64,000 nt of DNA, from the NCBI GenBank assembly GCA_021234155.1, contig JAJEKV010000020.1, positions 18,037,018 through 18,101,017 on the forward strand, read 5' to 3'. Both the position numbers and the translations under genes were made by a program. Source of the DNA: Isoetes taiwanensis. Lineage: Eukaryota; Streptophyta; Lycopodiopsida; Isoetales; Isoetaceae. The notes below the pieces were generated by a model that did not search any database, was not told the origin of the DNA, and saw only the letters and a program-made list of their open reading frames with translations. The stretch's first letter is position 1. The number at the start of each line of letters is the position of its first letter. This document shows, piece by piece, positions 24,332-36,974 of the stretch.

Positions 24332-26059
24332 TGTTGCCCCCAAAGGGCAACATGCTAATTGTGATCTATGCATTCAAACTAGGTCAACTCATTTTGAAAG
24401 ACTAGGTCAAAGTTTGGAAGATTTTGGTATTCAACATTGATATGGAGGTCAAAGGATGTTCATTCTTCAGGTCAACAAGAGCTCAAGTTGAAATTTCACA
24501 AGAGGTACTTTATTTGGTGTCAAATGCTTAGTAAAGAATATACTCTAGAAGAATCTGGGTTATGAAGTTTGGAAGGCATCTTTTTTGAAGTTTGGAAGGT
24601 AAAAGTTTGGAAGACTCCTGTATATATGGTACCAAATCCTGATTCTATCCCTCTTTTCCCACCTCTGTGCCCATATCTCATTCCCATTTGTTTCTATTTA
24701 ACCATTGTACCACTTCTTTACCATATTTGCCAAGTTTGCTCATCTCTAGCCATATTTTCCTTTTCTTTGCACACCCTTATGGGACCTTATTGTTTTAGCT
24801 TTTCTCATGCTATATTCCCTCACCTTTGTGACCATCATTCATCTTCCTTCTCCTACCATTGCACCTCATGGCATGTCCTTACTCAAGACCTAAAAATGCG
24901 CGCCATTTTCACGAAAAATACGCTCGAGAACCCTAAATCCGAGTTTCTGGCTCGAATCATGCCGGATTTGATTCCATAGACCTTGCAACCTACCTATTCT
25001 TGTCTTCCCGCCCTTTAAGAATTGAATGAATCCATAAACTAAGGCTAAGAATGAGGAATCGTTAAAAACTAAACTATATACAGGAGATTCGACAGGAGCA
25101 CTTTCTTTGAAGGCCCAAAAGCGCTCAAACCTCCCAGTGATCATTGCTAAGCAGGACTTGAAGGATTTGTGAAGACTCTGAGTACTTCCCGATCAGATCC
25201 AAGGAGATTTGGTTGAATTTATTTCTTAAAATTATTTGATGACCTGAAGTTGACATTTTCTTGCATTTGAAGTACTGAAGTACCATTATTCACTATTATT
25301 GTGATTGATTTACCTCCATATCAATGAAAATTTGATGCCAAGTTGAAGAAATTCTTTCTGATATGATTCTTAACAATTTTCCCTTTCAAAAAATACTACA
25401 AAAAATTCCTTTATGTTCTTAATTGCTTTTGGTCCAGTTGCCATCAATCCTTGAGACATCTCCTATATGCTTTGAAAAGACCAAAAAATTCCATCCACAA
25501 CTCGAGTTAGAAAAATTTGCATTCTGTTTTGACTGTTCTTGACTGTATTTTGCAAAATCCTAATGCAAAAAAATACTTACGAGCATTCAAATGAGAATTT
25601 GACTTCATGCCCATACACCAGGATAGTATTGTGATACATTGGCTTTGGAAATTCCCAAAAAAGTGATCATAAACTCTAGTTCCATTTTCTTGATCACTGT
25701 TTTACAGTTTGACTGCCATTGACCAATTTTTGACTCCACTTTAAGCTTGAATATCTCTCAGGATAATGATCTGACTTGGTCAGAGACTACACCTTTATTC
25801 TCTCACAACTTTTTCGTGCCAGTCTAAATCATCTGATCCAAAGATTCAACTCATTCTCGGCTGCTACATCAATTTGAGTCAAGGTTCCATTTTCTAGAAA
25901 TGGGAAAGGTATGAGAATTTTGAGTTTCTGGTTATTCCAATATATTTATCTTCCATAGACTGATCACCTTAAGTGATCTGGAGGTCCTAACCCCAATTTG
26001 GGTTTATACTCAAGTTGGCTTATTGTGGTTGACCTTTGAAGCTAGGTTAAGGGTCAACA
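24332..26059 (+). repeat. 5' LTR of element B
   Basis: 1,728 bp, TGTTGCCC to CAACA. A TATA-like run at 25,075-25,080 precedes the 'gaaggccca' block. Compared with the inverted B-type LTR at 54,711-56,965 it lacks about 190 bp near 24,898-24,902. The terminal palindrome and the GATCACCTTAAGTGATC palindrome (25,963-25,979) are intact. Confidence 0.92.
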
Positions 26060-26062
26060 TTT

Positions 26063-26080
26063 TGGAGGTCCTACCGAGAT
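26063..26080 (+). promoter_or_regulatory. Primer binding site of element B
   Basis: TGGAGGTCCTACCGAGAT, three bases after the LTR end; one base differs from the A2/F form that matches tRNA-Gln. Confidence 0.78.
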
Positions 26081-26102
26081 CCTACCTGGATCTTGAGAAC
26101 TC

Positions 26103-28908
26103 ATGGCTCCAAAACAGAAATTTCCAGCAGAGCAAGAACCAATGGAAGACCAGGAGACTTCAGAACCTTGCAGAGATAGATCTCTTCCTCCAAGTTTTTC
26201 AACTGGATTACTTCAAAGTTTGCCTTACCAGTTTGAATTGAATGTGCCTACTCCATTGCCTACCTTTGATTCCAGCATGAGTGCTAATACTTTTCTGAGA
26301 ATTTTTGAAGATTACTACAGAGATTATGGCTTTAAGAAAGGATGCAAGTTCTCACGATTTGAAAAGTGTTTTAAAGAAGAGAGTGAAGCTGGTGCTTGGC
26401 TGACTTATGAGAAGCTTATGGGAACCACTTCTTGGGATGACCTCGTCACCAAGTTTTTAGACAGGTTTGGAAAACTTGCTGCTCCTAAGGACCTTGTTAA
26501 TGAATTGCAAAATTTCTCCATTTATGCAGGTGAAAGTGTTAGTCAGTACAAGGAAAGGTTCAACACCTTCATGAATAGATGTCAGAAAGGCCAAGTTACC
26601 ATCCCCACGCTCTTTTTGGTGTCTTCCTTCAATCTTCTAGACCAGAAATTCATAGAAAACTTATCAAGATTCAAGCTGCAGAAGGTTTTGATCCATCTAT
26701 AAGGTTTTTGCTAAGACAACTGAATTGACCAAAATGCTCTCTATCCTACCAGAAAAACACAATAGCTTTCATCATGATCCCTTCTACGCTGATGCCATTG
26801 ATGGTCCTTATGAACCTCACCATTCTGTTCCTATCTATGCTGTGCATAAAGAAAAGAAAAAAACCAAAGATGAAGAGGTTGATTCTCAAATTTCAGAGGT
26901 TAAAGCAGACTTGACAAAGGTAACTGAAGCTTTAGCAGAAGTGACCAAGCAACTTGTGGAGTTCAAAGCAAGCAGAACAGGTAGAACTTATCCTGAATGT
27001 ATTCATTGCAATAGAACTTCACATCCAGCTGATATTTGCTATTGGCAAATATGTCCTAAATGTAAAAAGAAGGGTCATTTTGGTAGGGAATGTCCAGTTT
27101 GTGCTTTTTGCAAGGAGATTGGTCATACCGACCTTAGGTGCTCTGTCAAAGAATATTTTGCCAAGCAAGAGAGAGAAAAAAAACCTGAGGCAACTCCCCA
27201 TGTAAGGTTTGCTGAATCTACTAGTTTTATAAGTTTGTGCAGGCTACAGAAATGCCAAAGACTGAGGAAGTAATGGTAGTACAAACCAGAAGCATGGGAG
27301 AGGTCCATAGACCTGCTGAACCTAATAAATTTGTTCCAGAGCATTCAAGGAGGTCAACATTGCCACCACCCTCTGTTATAGAAGTTCCTCCCCAGGAAAT
27401 AGCTCCACCTCCCCAACAAAAATATGGTAAGAGAGATCCAGATCTCGATGAGTTGGATATTTTACTAAAAAATTCCAAAGTAAGTGTGGATTTATTTACC
27501 TTGTTAAAGATTGCACCTGGTTATAGGAAAAAGTTATTGCAACAAACTACTTTTAGTGAGGCAGTGGCTTGTGTTGTGTTGCAAATGCCACAAATCTTAT
27601 TTTGGCTCAAAATGAGGAAGATCCAGGTGCATTTATGTGTTCAGCTACTCTAGGAGGTTATTCTTTTTCCAATGTGTTGCTGGATGGTGGCTCACCTCTA
27701 AATATCATGCCTTATCATGTTATGAAAAAATGTGGGCTTGAGATAGATAAAAGGTCATCTGTTTTGTTAAAATCCTTTTCTAATGCTAAAATAGCACCAG
27801 TTGGAATTGTGACCAAAGTTCCTGTTAACACTGAGGGCATTGTTGTAGCTGCCAATTTTGTTGTTGTTGCTTTTGAAGATTTAGGAGAAGATGCAGATAT
27901 ATATGATCTCTTGCTAGGAAGAAGGTGGATGGCTACAGTTGATGCTAGGCCAATCTGGTCTGAGGGGAGATGCACCATTTCAAATGGCACTCAAGTGGCC
28001 ACAATTTACAACCAGGATGGTTCTTATGGCTTCAAGGAAGAGGTACACTTTATTAAAGAAATGCTTGTAGAAGAGCCCCTGGGATCTTATAGCTTAGCAA
28101 CACCTAGCACAAAGAAAATTGATCTGATTCCCTTGATTAGAGAATGTGCACTACCTTCTGAGAATGGAAAAGAAGGGTATTTATGGTTTGATGGAGGGAT
28201 TTCAAAAAAGTTAAATGTAGCTTCATCTACAGCTATATTGAAGGATACTTCTAATAAACTCTTGGCTAAGGTAGGAAGGATTTTTCCTCAAATAACTTCT
28301 AATGTAGCAGAGTACAAGGCTTTGATTGCAGGACTCCAAGAAGCTAAGGCTATGGACATTTCAATCATACACATTTATGGAGATTCTCAGTTAGTTTGCA
28401 GACAGGTTAGTGGTGAATATCAGGCTAAGAATGCTGACATGGAGTCTCTGAGAAACCAGGTAATGGGAATGCTTGCTTACTTTACTTCCTGGGAAATTAC
28501 TCATATCCCAAGGGAGCAGAATTGGGAAGCTGATGCTTTGTGCAGGGACACCTTAATGACTTATTTATCTGAAGGAGCTATACCAGAGGAAGATCTTGAT
28601 GAGGATGAGGCTAAGGAATTTTGCCCCATATTAGTTATAAATGCATCACAAGAAGAAGCAACCAATGAAGTTATTATTAATAAGCATGGCCAGCAAAGAA
28701 CTCTGTTTGTGGGAGATCTCTTTGATACACAAAACAAGAAAGAGATTACCAAATTCTTTGAAGAGAGAAGTGATGTGTTTGCTTGGGATTACTCTGAGCT
28801 CATTGGTGTCAAGGAAGAGGTATGTCAATTTGAAATTAAAATTAAGTTGTAAACCTGTTTTCCAGAAGTTAAGAAGGATCAATGCTTCACTTTTAGATCT
28901 AATCAAGG
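26103..28908 (+). pseudogene. Element B gag-pol, 5' part
   Basis: Starts at MAPKQKFPAEQEPMED. Gag core in frame to about 26,640, then a frameshift. Zinc knuckles at about 26,995-27,140 (CIHCNRTSHPADIC, CPKCKKKGHFGREC, CAFCKEIGHTDLRC). Further shifts at about 27,225 and 27,560. Protease LLDGGSPLNIMP at about 27,675, and a complete upstream RNase H (about 28,180-28,560: WFDGG, NVAEYKAL, GDSQLVC, NWEADALCR). The RT begins and changes frame at about 28,850 before element C interrupts it at 28,908. It is the most divergent gag-pol of the set, yet keeps the same domain order. Confidence 0.9.
28904..28908. repeat. Target-site duplication of element C (left), CAAGG
   Basis: Identical to 51,410-51,414 beyond the far LTR, which proves that the 22.5 kb between them entered element B as one insertion that later received E and D. 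Confidence 0.9.
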
Positions 28909-30773
28909 TGTTGCCCCCAAAGGGCAACATACTAATTGAATGGTTTATTTGTTGAAGTTAGGAAGGCTAAGTCAAAAGAGGACTTGGTAGTCAACATTGA
29001 TATGAAGGTCAAAGGATGTTCATTTTACAAGACAACAATGTGCTCAAGGTTCAAAACTCACATGAGGTACTTTATTTAAGGTCAAAGTGCTTAGTCAAGA
29101 ATATGCTCTAGAAGATTCTGGGTTATGAAGTTTGGAAGACAATTTTTGAAGATTGGAAGTTAAAAGTTTGGAAGATCCCATGGCATTAGATTCCACCTCC
29201 TAGTCATTTTTATCCATATTCTTACCCCCATTTCCCTAGTCATATTCCCCTTATGCTTATATTTTCCCTTGTTCATTTTTTTGCCAAATCACACCTTGAT
29301 TGCTTAATTCTTTTTGCCTCCTTATTTCATATCCCTTTTCCCACTCTTATCACACCTTCATAAATACCCTAGCCCATTTCTAGCTTGGAATTTTATGACC
29401 ACTTTGCTTTGTCCACCATTGTGCCTTAAATATTCATGCTACCCATGGAATATCCCAATGCATGGTATCTAAGCCTAGCATATTCCTCAGAAATTAGGGT
29501 TGCCATCTCCTCAATTGATCTATCTATCTAATTATTTTATAAGGCACCCTTTGAAACCATGGCCTAACATTTCTAAATGGCTAAATCTGACATATTCTGG
29601 TTTATACTCCCAAAAAATACCCACCAGTATCGCGCAAATTCTGGAAAAATACGGTGAAGAACCCTAAAATGGGGAAAACTTTCGAATCAGGAATGGAAGC
29701 CTTGGACTCTGAAAACTACCTACTTCAGTATTCCGCCCTAAGCATCCAATCAAGCCTAAATTTAAGCTCTAAGATCAGAAGCGTTAAAATCTAAATCTAT
29801 ATACATGGGAAGCGAAGCAGAGAAAAATTTGAAGGCCCGAAGTATTGAGGATCCTTCATTGATCATTCTTTGAGCAAGATCACGGACGATCCTTGAAGTT
29901 CTTGAGCTCTCCTCATTTGGATTCACAAGATCTGGTTGACATTACCTTCAAAATTATTATTGACTTGAGAAGATTATTTTCTGTGATTTAAAGCTATGAA
30001 GCATCCTTATATTACTGTTATCATGATATATTTACCTCCATATCAATTCAAATCGATTGCCAAGTTGTCAAATCCATCTCGATATATTATTCTACAATTC
30101 TTGCTACAAAATATTCTCTGAGAAAATTCTAGTGTGTTTTTCTATTCCTTTGGACCACTTGCCATCTATCCTTAGAGCACATGCAGTCCAAAGGAGTTGG
30201 AATCATTCAAAAATACCAAGTATAGCTCAAATTCAAAAAAATTGCTCTCGGGTGTGGGCGGTTTTTTGTATTTTGCCAAATCTAGCCACAAAAATACTTT
30301 TACACATCAAATGAAGATTTGATTGATTGCCCCTTTTCCCTAGCATCATTGCAACCTATCTACTTTGGAATTTCTCAAAAGATGATTGGCAACTCCAAAC
30401 CTCAATTTTCGATCCTTTGTTTTCTACATTTGACCTCTATTGACCAAAATTTGACCCCACTTTGAGCTTGAATAACTCACAGATTAAGTCTCGACTTGGT
30501 CAGGAGGTTTTTTGTTGGTTAACTACCACTTTTTGACCAAGTCTATTGCATCGACTTAAAAATTGATCGCATCTCGACACCACATTTGTTTTGGCAAAGG
30601 TACTATTTTTTGGAAATGGGAAAGGTATAGAACTCGAACTTTTTGAACTTGTTTTTGGGATTTCCTTGCATAGACTGATCACCTCAAGTGATCTGGAGGT
30701 TCTAACCCCAATTTGAGTGAAAACTTGAATTGGTTCCTTGTGGTTGACCTTTTAGCCAGGTTTAGGGTCAACA
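28909..30773 (+). repeat. 5' LTR of element C
   Basis: 1,865 bp, TGTTGCCC to CAACA, with a TATA-like run at 29,797-29,803. Several CTG or CAG triplets of the 3' copy read CG here (about 29,838, 30,080, 30,490, 30,551 and 30,568). Confidence 0.93.
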
Positions 30774-30776
30774 TCT

Positions 30777-30794
30777 TGGAGGTTTCTACAGAGA
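30777..30794 (+). promoter_or_regulatory. Primer binding site of element C
   Basis: Begins TGGAGGTTTCTAC, three bases after the LTR end; like the tRNA-Gln form but with one extra T and a substitution. Confidence 0.65.
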
Positions 30795-30814
30795 TCTTCT
30801 GGATCTCAGAACTC

Positions 30815-33800
30815 ATGGCTCCAAAGCAAAAATTTCAGTAAAAGCAGAACCATTAGAAGATGTTGATGTATCATATCATTGCAGAGAGAGAGGCCATTGC
30901 CTTCAAGTTTCTCAACTAGCTTACTTCAAAACATGCCATACGGTTTGAGTTGAATGTCCCTGTTCCCTTGCCTACCTTTGATTCCAGCATGAGTGCTAAC
31001 CACTTTTTGAGAATATTTGAAGACTATTACAGGGATTATGGTTTCAAGAAAGGATGCAAGCTTTCAGAATTTGAAAAATGTTTCAAAGATGAGAGTGAAG
31101 CTGGAGCTTGGTTAACTTATGAAAAGTTAATGGGTACCACTTCATGGGATAAACTTGTCAAGAAGTTTCTGGATAGATTTGGTAAGTTAGCTGCTCCACA
31201 AGATTTGGTTAATGAGCTGCAAGGTTTTTCTATACATGCAGGAGAAAGTGTGAATCAGTACAAGGAGAGGTTTAGTACATTCATGAGCAGGTGTCAAAAA
31301 GCACAAGTCACCGTCCCAACTCTGTTTTTAGTTACTGCCTTTATCAATGGTGCGCAAAAGACCCGGATATCCAAAGAAAGTTGCTCAAAATCCAAGCTGC
31401 TTTGAAGGATTTGATTCCATTTACAAAGTCTTTGCCAAAACCAGCGATCGACCGGATGCTCTCTACTTTGCACGATAAGCATTATGCTTCTCATCATACT
31501 CGACCCGTTTTACCACGATGCTCTTGATGCACATTATGAGCATCATTCTTCTATTCCGGTTTATGCCATACAAAAAAAAAAAAGAAATCAAAAAGAGGAG
31601 GAAGCCAATTCCCAAGTTTGCGAGAGGTCAAGTCAGACCTATCCAAGGTTCTTGAAGCCTTAGCGAAATAACCAAACAATTAGTTGAACTCAAGGCTGCA
31701 AGAGCGGGTAAAACTTATCTGAATGTATTCATTGCAATAGGAATTCTCACCCATCGAAATATGCTATTGGCAAGTGTGCTCCAAATGTAATAGAAAAGGC
31801 CATTTTGGAAAGGAATGTCTGTTTGTTCTTTTTGTAAAGAGGTTGGCCATCTTGATGCGGTGTCTTTGTTAAGGAATATTTTGCTAAACAGGGAAAAAGA
31901 GAAAAGACCGAGTCTAAACCCCACGTGAGATTTTGAACCAAGCACCTCTATAAGGTTTATTCAAGCTACGAAATTCCTAAATCTGAAGAAGTTATGGTGG
32001 TGCAAACTAGAAGCATGAATGAAGCTCAAGTACATCTTTGAACCAAGTAGGCATTCTCTTGCCAGGGCCTATGCCCTGTGATGGAATCACTGCTTTCAGA
32101 TCATAGCTCCACCCCTCGGCAAAAATATGGTAAGAAAGATCAAGACTTTGATGAGGTTGATGTTTTACTTAAAAATTCTAAGGTGAGTGTAGATCTCTTT
32201 ACTTTATTAAAGATTGCACCTAGTTCTGAGGAAAAGGGTACTTCAACAAACCAATAGTGAGGTATTAAATGCTTGTGTGAATTTTACCGATGCCCATGAC
32301 CTTATTCTAGCACGGCATGAAGAAGACCACGGAGCATTCACATGTTCAGCTGCTTTAGGAGGGTATACCTTTTCTAATGTGTTACTTGATGGGGGTTCTC
32401 CCCTAAATATCATGCCATATCATATTATGAAGAAGTGTGGTTTTGAGGTGGATAAGAAGGCTTCTATGTTATTAAAATCTTTTTATAATGCTAAGATTTC
32501 TCCTATTGGTGTGGTGACTAAAGTGCACATTATCTGAAAGGCATAAGCAGTAGGCTGCTAACTTTATTGTGGTGGCTTTTGAAGATATAGGAGATGAATC
32601 TGATATTTATGACTTACTTTTGGGGAGGAGATGGTTAGCCACTGTGGATGCCAGGCCAGTTTGGTCTCAAGGGAGATGTACCATCTCCAATGGCTCTCAG
32701 ACCGCTACAATTTATAACCAAGAGGGCTCCTATGACTCCAAGGAAGAGGTACATTTTATTAAAGAAATGCTAATTGAAGAACCTTTGGGATCTTACAACA
32801 TAAAAAATACAAAACCAAGAAAATATGAAATGGTTCCTCTTATTATGGAAAGTGCACCTCCCAGCACACAAGGACCAACAGGATTCTTATGGTTTGATGG
32901 AGGTATCTCTAAAAAATTAAATGTTGCATCATCTGCTGCTATTTTGAAAGACTCTTCTCACAAACTTTTAGCTAAAGTAGGAAGGATCTTTCCTCAAGTC
33001 ACTTCTAATGTGGCAGAATATAAAGCCTTGATTGCAGGTCTCCAGGAAGCTAAATCTATGAATATTGCCAATATTCACATTTATGGTGATTCACAATTAA
33101 TCTGTCTGAGACAAGTTTCAGGGAGACTATCAAAAAAAAATGCAGATATGGAGCTCTTGAAGAATCAAGCAATGGGAGTGCTCTCGAGCTTTGCTTCATG
33201 GGAAATCACTCATATCCCGAGAGAGAACGTAATTTTGAAGCTGATGCCTTGTGTGGGGAGACTCTCATGTCACACTTAGCGAGGGAGCTATCCACGAAGA
33301 TGATCTTGATGACAACGAGGTAAAAGCACTCTGTCCTATTTTGACCATTGATGCATCAGAAAAAAAGGAGACTGAAGAGATTGTAATCACTAAGAATGGT
33401 AAGACTCGAACCTTGTTTGTTGGGGATTTGATTGAATATCAAAACAAAGAGAACATACAAGTGTTTTTTGAAGAAAGGAAAGATGTATTTGCTTGGGATT
33501 ATTCAGAGTTATCAGGTATAAAACCTGATGTATGTCAATTTGAAATTAAGATTAAAGAAGGTTGTAAACCTGTTTTTCAAAAATTAAGAAGGATTAATGC
33601 TTCACTAATGGGACTAATTAAAGATGAATTGGATAAGATGTTGGATGCAGGTGTTATTATTGAAATTATTAATCCAGAATGGGTATCTTGTATTGTTCCT
33701 GTGGAGAAGAAAAGTGGTGCCTTAAGGATTTGCATTGACTATCGAGACCTCAACAAAGCTACCATCAAAGATCCTTTGCCCTTTTTAGAAGAAATCTTAT

Positions 33801-36203
33801 ATGCTGTAGCAGGTAAAGAGGTGTATTCATTTTTAGATGGCTTCTCAGGATTCAATCAGATTAGTATTAAAGAAGAAGACCAACCCAAGACCTCTTTTAT
33901 TACCCCTTGGGAAACTTATGCAATGAAAAGAATGCCTTTTGGACTAATGAATGCACCTGCTACTTTCCAGAGAGCCATGGATGTTATTTTTAGGCTTATG
34001 TCTCCTCAAGAATTCAGAGTTTATTTGGATGACCTTTGTTTAGGATCTCACCCTACTAATCATTTGGAATTGTTGGCAAAAATATGTTCTTTGTGTAGGG
34101 AATCTGGAGTCAACCTTAATCCAAAGAAATGTATTTTTTTTGCATCCAAAGGACAACTTTTGGGACACGAGGTATCCAACAATGGTATACAGGTGGCACA
34201 AGAAAAGGTTGAAGCTCTCAAAAAACTGGTGCCCCCCAAAAACCTGAAGCAGGTCAAAAGTTTTATTGGCATGACTAGTTTTCTTAGGATGTATATTCCT
34301 AATTTTGCTCACATTATAAGTCCTATTTCTAAGTTGACAAGAATAGGCAGGATTTCCAAATCTGAGAGTAAGTATGTTCCTGTCACATGGTCATCAGATT
34401 GCCAAGAGTCTTTTGAGTTGCTTATAAAGTCCATTTGTGAAGCAACTCTCCTAAAAAAACCAGATTTGGCCAAGCCATTTGAGGTCTACATTACTATTAC
34501 TAAAAAAGCCATAGGCTTAGCTATTCTGCAGGACAAGCACACCATAGCTTTTGCCAGCAAACAATGGAGTTCAACTGAGGAAAAATACATCAAAATGGAG
34601 AAGAGTGTTGCTGCTCTCATGTTTCTCATTGACAGACAAGGTCATTTATTATTGAAGAGTTCAGTTCAAGTTTATATGAAGCAAAATCCAACAGGTTTGT
34701 TATTTGGTAAGGCTACCTCTAAACCAAAAATTCAAAGGTGGGCTTGCAAGTTACAAACCTTTGATATTTCTATAAAAGAGTTACATCAAGTAAAGAGTCC
34801 CAGTCTCTATTTACCTTATATTTTCTTTGACCATGAGGATGTAATGGAAGTTGTTGATTTTGTGGATACCTTAGCTTATCTACAGGCAGATGATGATGAG
34901 CAGGGCCAACAGGATTGGCAGCTACCTATAAAGAATTTTCTACAATTCAAGGAGATGCCCTCAGGATTGACCTTGAGCCAGCAAAGGAGATTTAAAGAAA
35001 AGTGTAGGCAGTTCAAAATGATTAATGATGTTTTATGTAAAGTCAACAGGGATGGACTATTATTGAGGTGTGTCAATGAAGAAGAATCTGCCTTGATCAT
35101 TAAAGAAATGCATGAAGGAATATGTGGAGGCCATTTCTTTGGAGATACTACTGCCAAGAAAATTCTCGGTCGAGGATACTATTGGCCTACAATATTTAAA
35201 GATTGTTATCTTGCTATAAAATCTTGCCACAAGTGCCAAATATTTGGCAAGAGGATCCTTATCCCGGTGCACTAAACCCCATAATTTCTCCAGGACCCTT
35301 CCAAATTTGGGGATTGGATTATATTGGTCCTATTAACCCCCCTCTTTCTGCAGGGCAACATCAGCACATTATTGTAGCTACTGATTATTTTACCAAATGG
35401 GGGAGAGGCAATTCCTTTTGAGACAGGGCTAATGCCCTTACAACAGCAAAGTTCTTACATGAGTACATTTGTGCGCGGTTTGGTATTCCTCTACAATTAC
35501 ATTCTGATAGAGGTACTCCTTTTGTGAATGAAGTTATTGCTAATTTATTGACCATTCTTAAAGTCAAACATACCAAGAGTTCCTCTTACTATCCCCAAGG
35601 TAATGGTCAAGCAGAAGCTACTAACAAAGTTTTGAAGGGTATTTTGCAGAAAATAGTGGATGATAATCAAAAGGATTGGCATGCTAAATTAGTGGATGCC
35701 CTATGGGCTTATAGAGTCACCATCAAAGCAGCAACCACTCATACCCCTTTTAACTTGGTTTATGGCATTGAAGCTGTGCTTCCAGTAGAGCTTGAGCTTC
35801 CATCTCGAGGTTAGCTCATAAGTTGTGTTTGCCTTTTGAGTATGCCTTGCAGGAAAAAGATTTGGATGCCCTTTTGCATTTAGAAGAATATAGAATGGAA
35901 GCTGAGAATGCTAATTTGCTTAAAAAAGCCAAGGATTTGGCTGCTTTCAAAGCTGCTCATAAAATACAAGGGATTTTTAAGACTGGAGAATTAGTTCTGA
36001 AATGGAATAAATCAAGGGAGGATTCAGCCAGTAAGTTTGAGAATCTTTGGGAGGGTCCCTATGAAGTGTTGGAACCTGCAGGCACCAATTCATATTGGCT
36101 AAAGGAATTAACTTCAGGTTTGTCACTCCCAAATCCCATCAACACTATTCATCTGAAGAGGTACTGGGATCAGCACATTTGCTTGTCCCTTTTTATGCTC
36201 TAG
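30815..36203 (+). pseudogene. gag-pol: Element C gag-pol polyprotein, disrupted
   Basis: Would span about 1,800 codons from MAPKQKF to ...LSLFML. Gag core 30,950-31,350; the gag tail and zinc knuckles (31,340-32,000) are shredded by many single-base gaps. Protease LLDGGS at about 32,385; upstream RNase H 32,890-33,260 (WFDGG, NVAEYKAL, GDSQLICL). A 674-codon open frame (33,251-35,275) covers RT (YLDDLCLGS at about 34,021), the second RNase H-like segment and the integrase zinc motif. The integrase core (35,290-35,814: GLDYIGP, HSDRGTPF, GQAEATNK) and a C-terminal module with ENLWEGPYEVLEPAGTNSYW follow after further shifts. Reading the lesions as mutation is uncertain; see the finding on CAG/CTG sites. 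Confidence 0.9.
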
Positions 36204-36974
36204 AATTTAAACAAGTTAGAATTAAATTTAGATGTTAGATAGATTGGATTTCACTTTGTCTTAAATTTAGAACTAATGTCTTCATTAAGTTTATGTTTGC
36301 AGATTAGCCAGCATGAAGGATGAGCTATCAAACAGTCTCAGGACAAGGATTTTTATTAACTGCCAAGTGTCATTTGCAGGAGCACCCTTTATCCATCTTT
36401 ATTCATCTGTCTCAGTGTGGTCTTGCCCTCCATTCAGCCATGCTCTTTTATTTTTATCTCCCCAAATGTGCACTCTGCAAATTCAGCTTCACCATCATAG
36501 CAGAGTGCAAGAATCAAGTTTAACTTGTTTGTATGTTTCCATGACAGGTGCACCCTTTCTCCATCTTTATTCATCTACCATAAGTGGTCCTGCTATCCAT
36601 TTAAACTCCTTACTCTTGTTCTCATTCCCAAAAGAAGGCACTCTGCAATTCAGCCACACATTTTCTTGTTTTGGCGAGATTCAAACATTTACATATCCAT
36701 ATCACCTCATACATTCCATTCCCATCACTACTTTACCATGTTTACATTCATTCTCACCTCCTTCTCACTCACTCACTTTTTCACACCACCATATTCACCC
36801 CCATTCCATCAGCACTTGCACTCATCAGCACTTCTCAGCACTTCTCAGCACTTGCACTCATCAGCACTTGCACTTTACATTCTCTTTTTACCATAATTCT
36901 CACTTAGATACCTTGGTACCAAGCTGAAGACCCTTGTGGCTGAGGGGACCAGCCATTTTCTTGTTTTGGCGAGA
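36204..36974 (+). other. Element C 3' noncoding region
   Basis: Holds the stem-loop GCACTCTGC...GCAGAGTGC (36,470-36,508), a second left arm at about 36,640 whose right arm is lost, two copies of a ~167-bp unit (around 36,383 and 36,550, 'ccatctttattcatct'), a minisatellite of 'cagcacttgcactcat' at 36,800-36,872, 'ttttcttgttttggcgagat' at about 36,660 and 36,955, and the hairpin TGGCTGAGGGGACCAGCCA (36,937-36,955) 19 bases before the LTR. Confidence 0.85.

Noticed and set aside
24332-26059. CRISPR-like or tandem array based on repeated similar blocks across the window
   Set aside because: The repeated blocks are LTRs and gag-pol of nested retrotransposons, not spaced short repeats.
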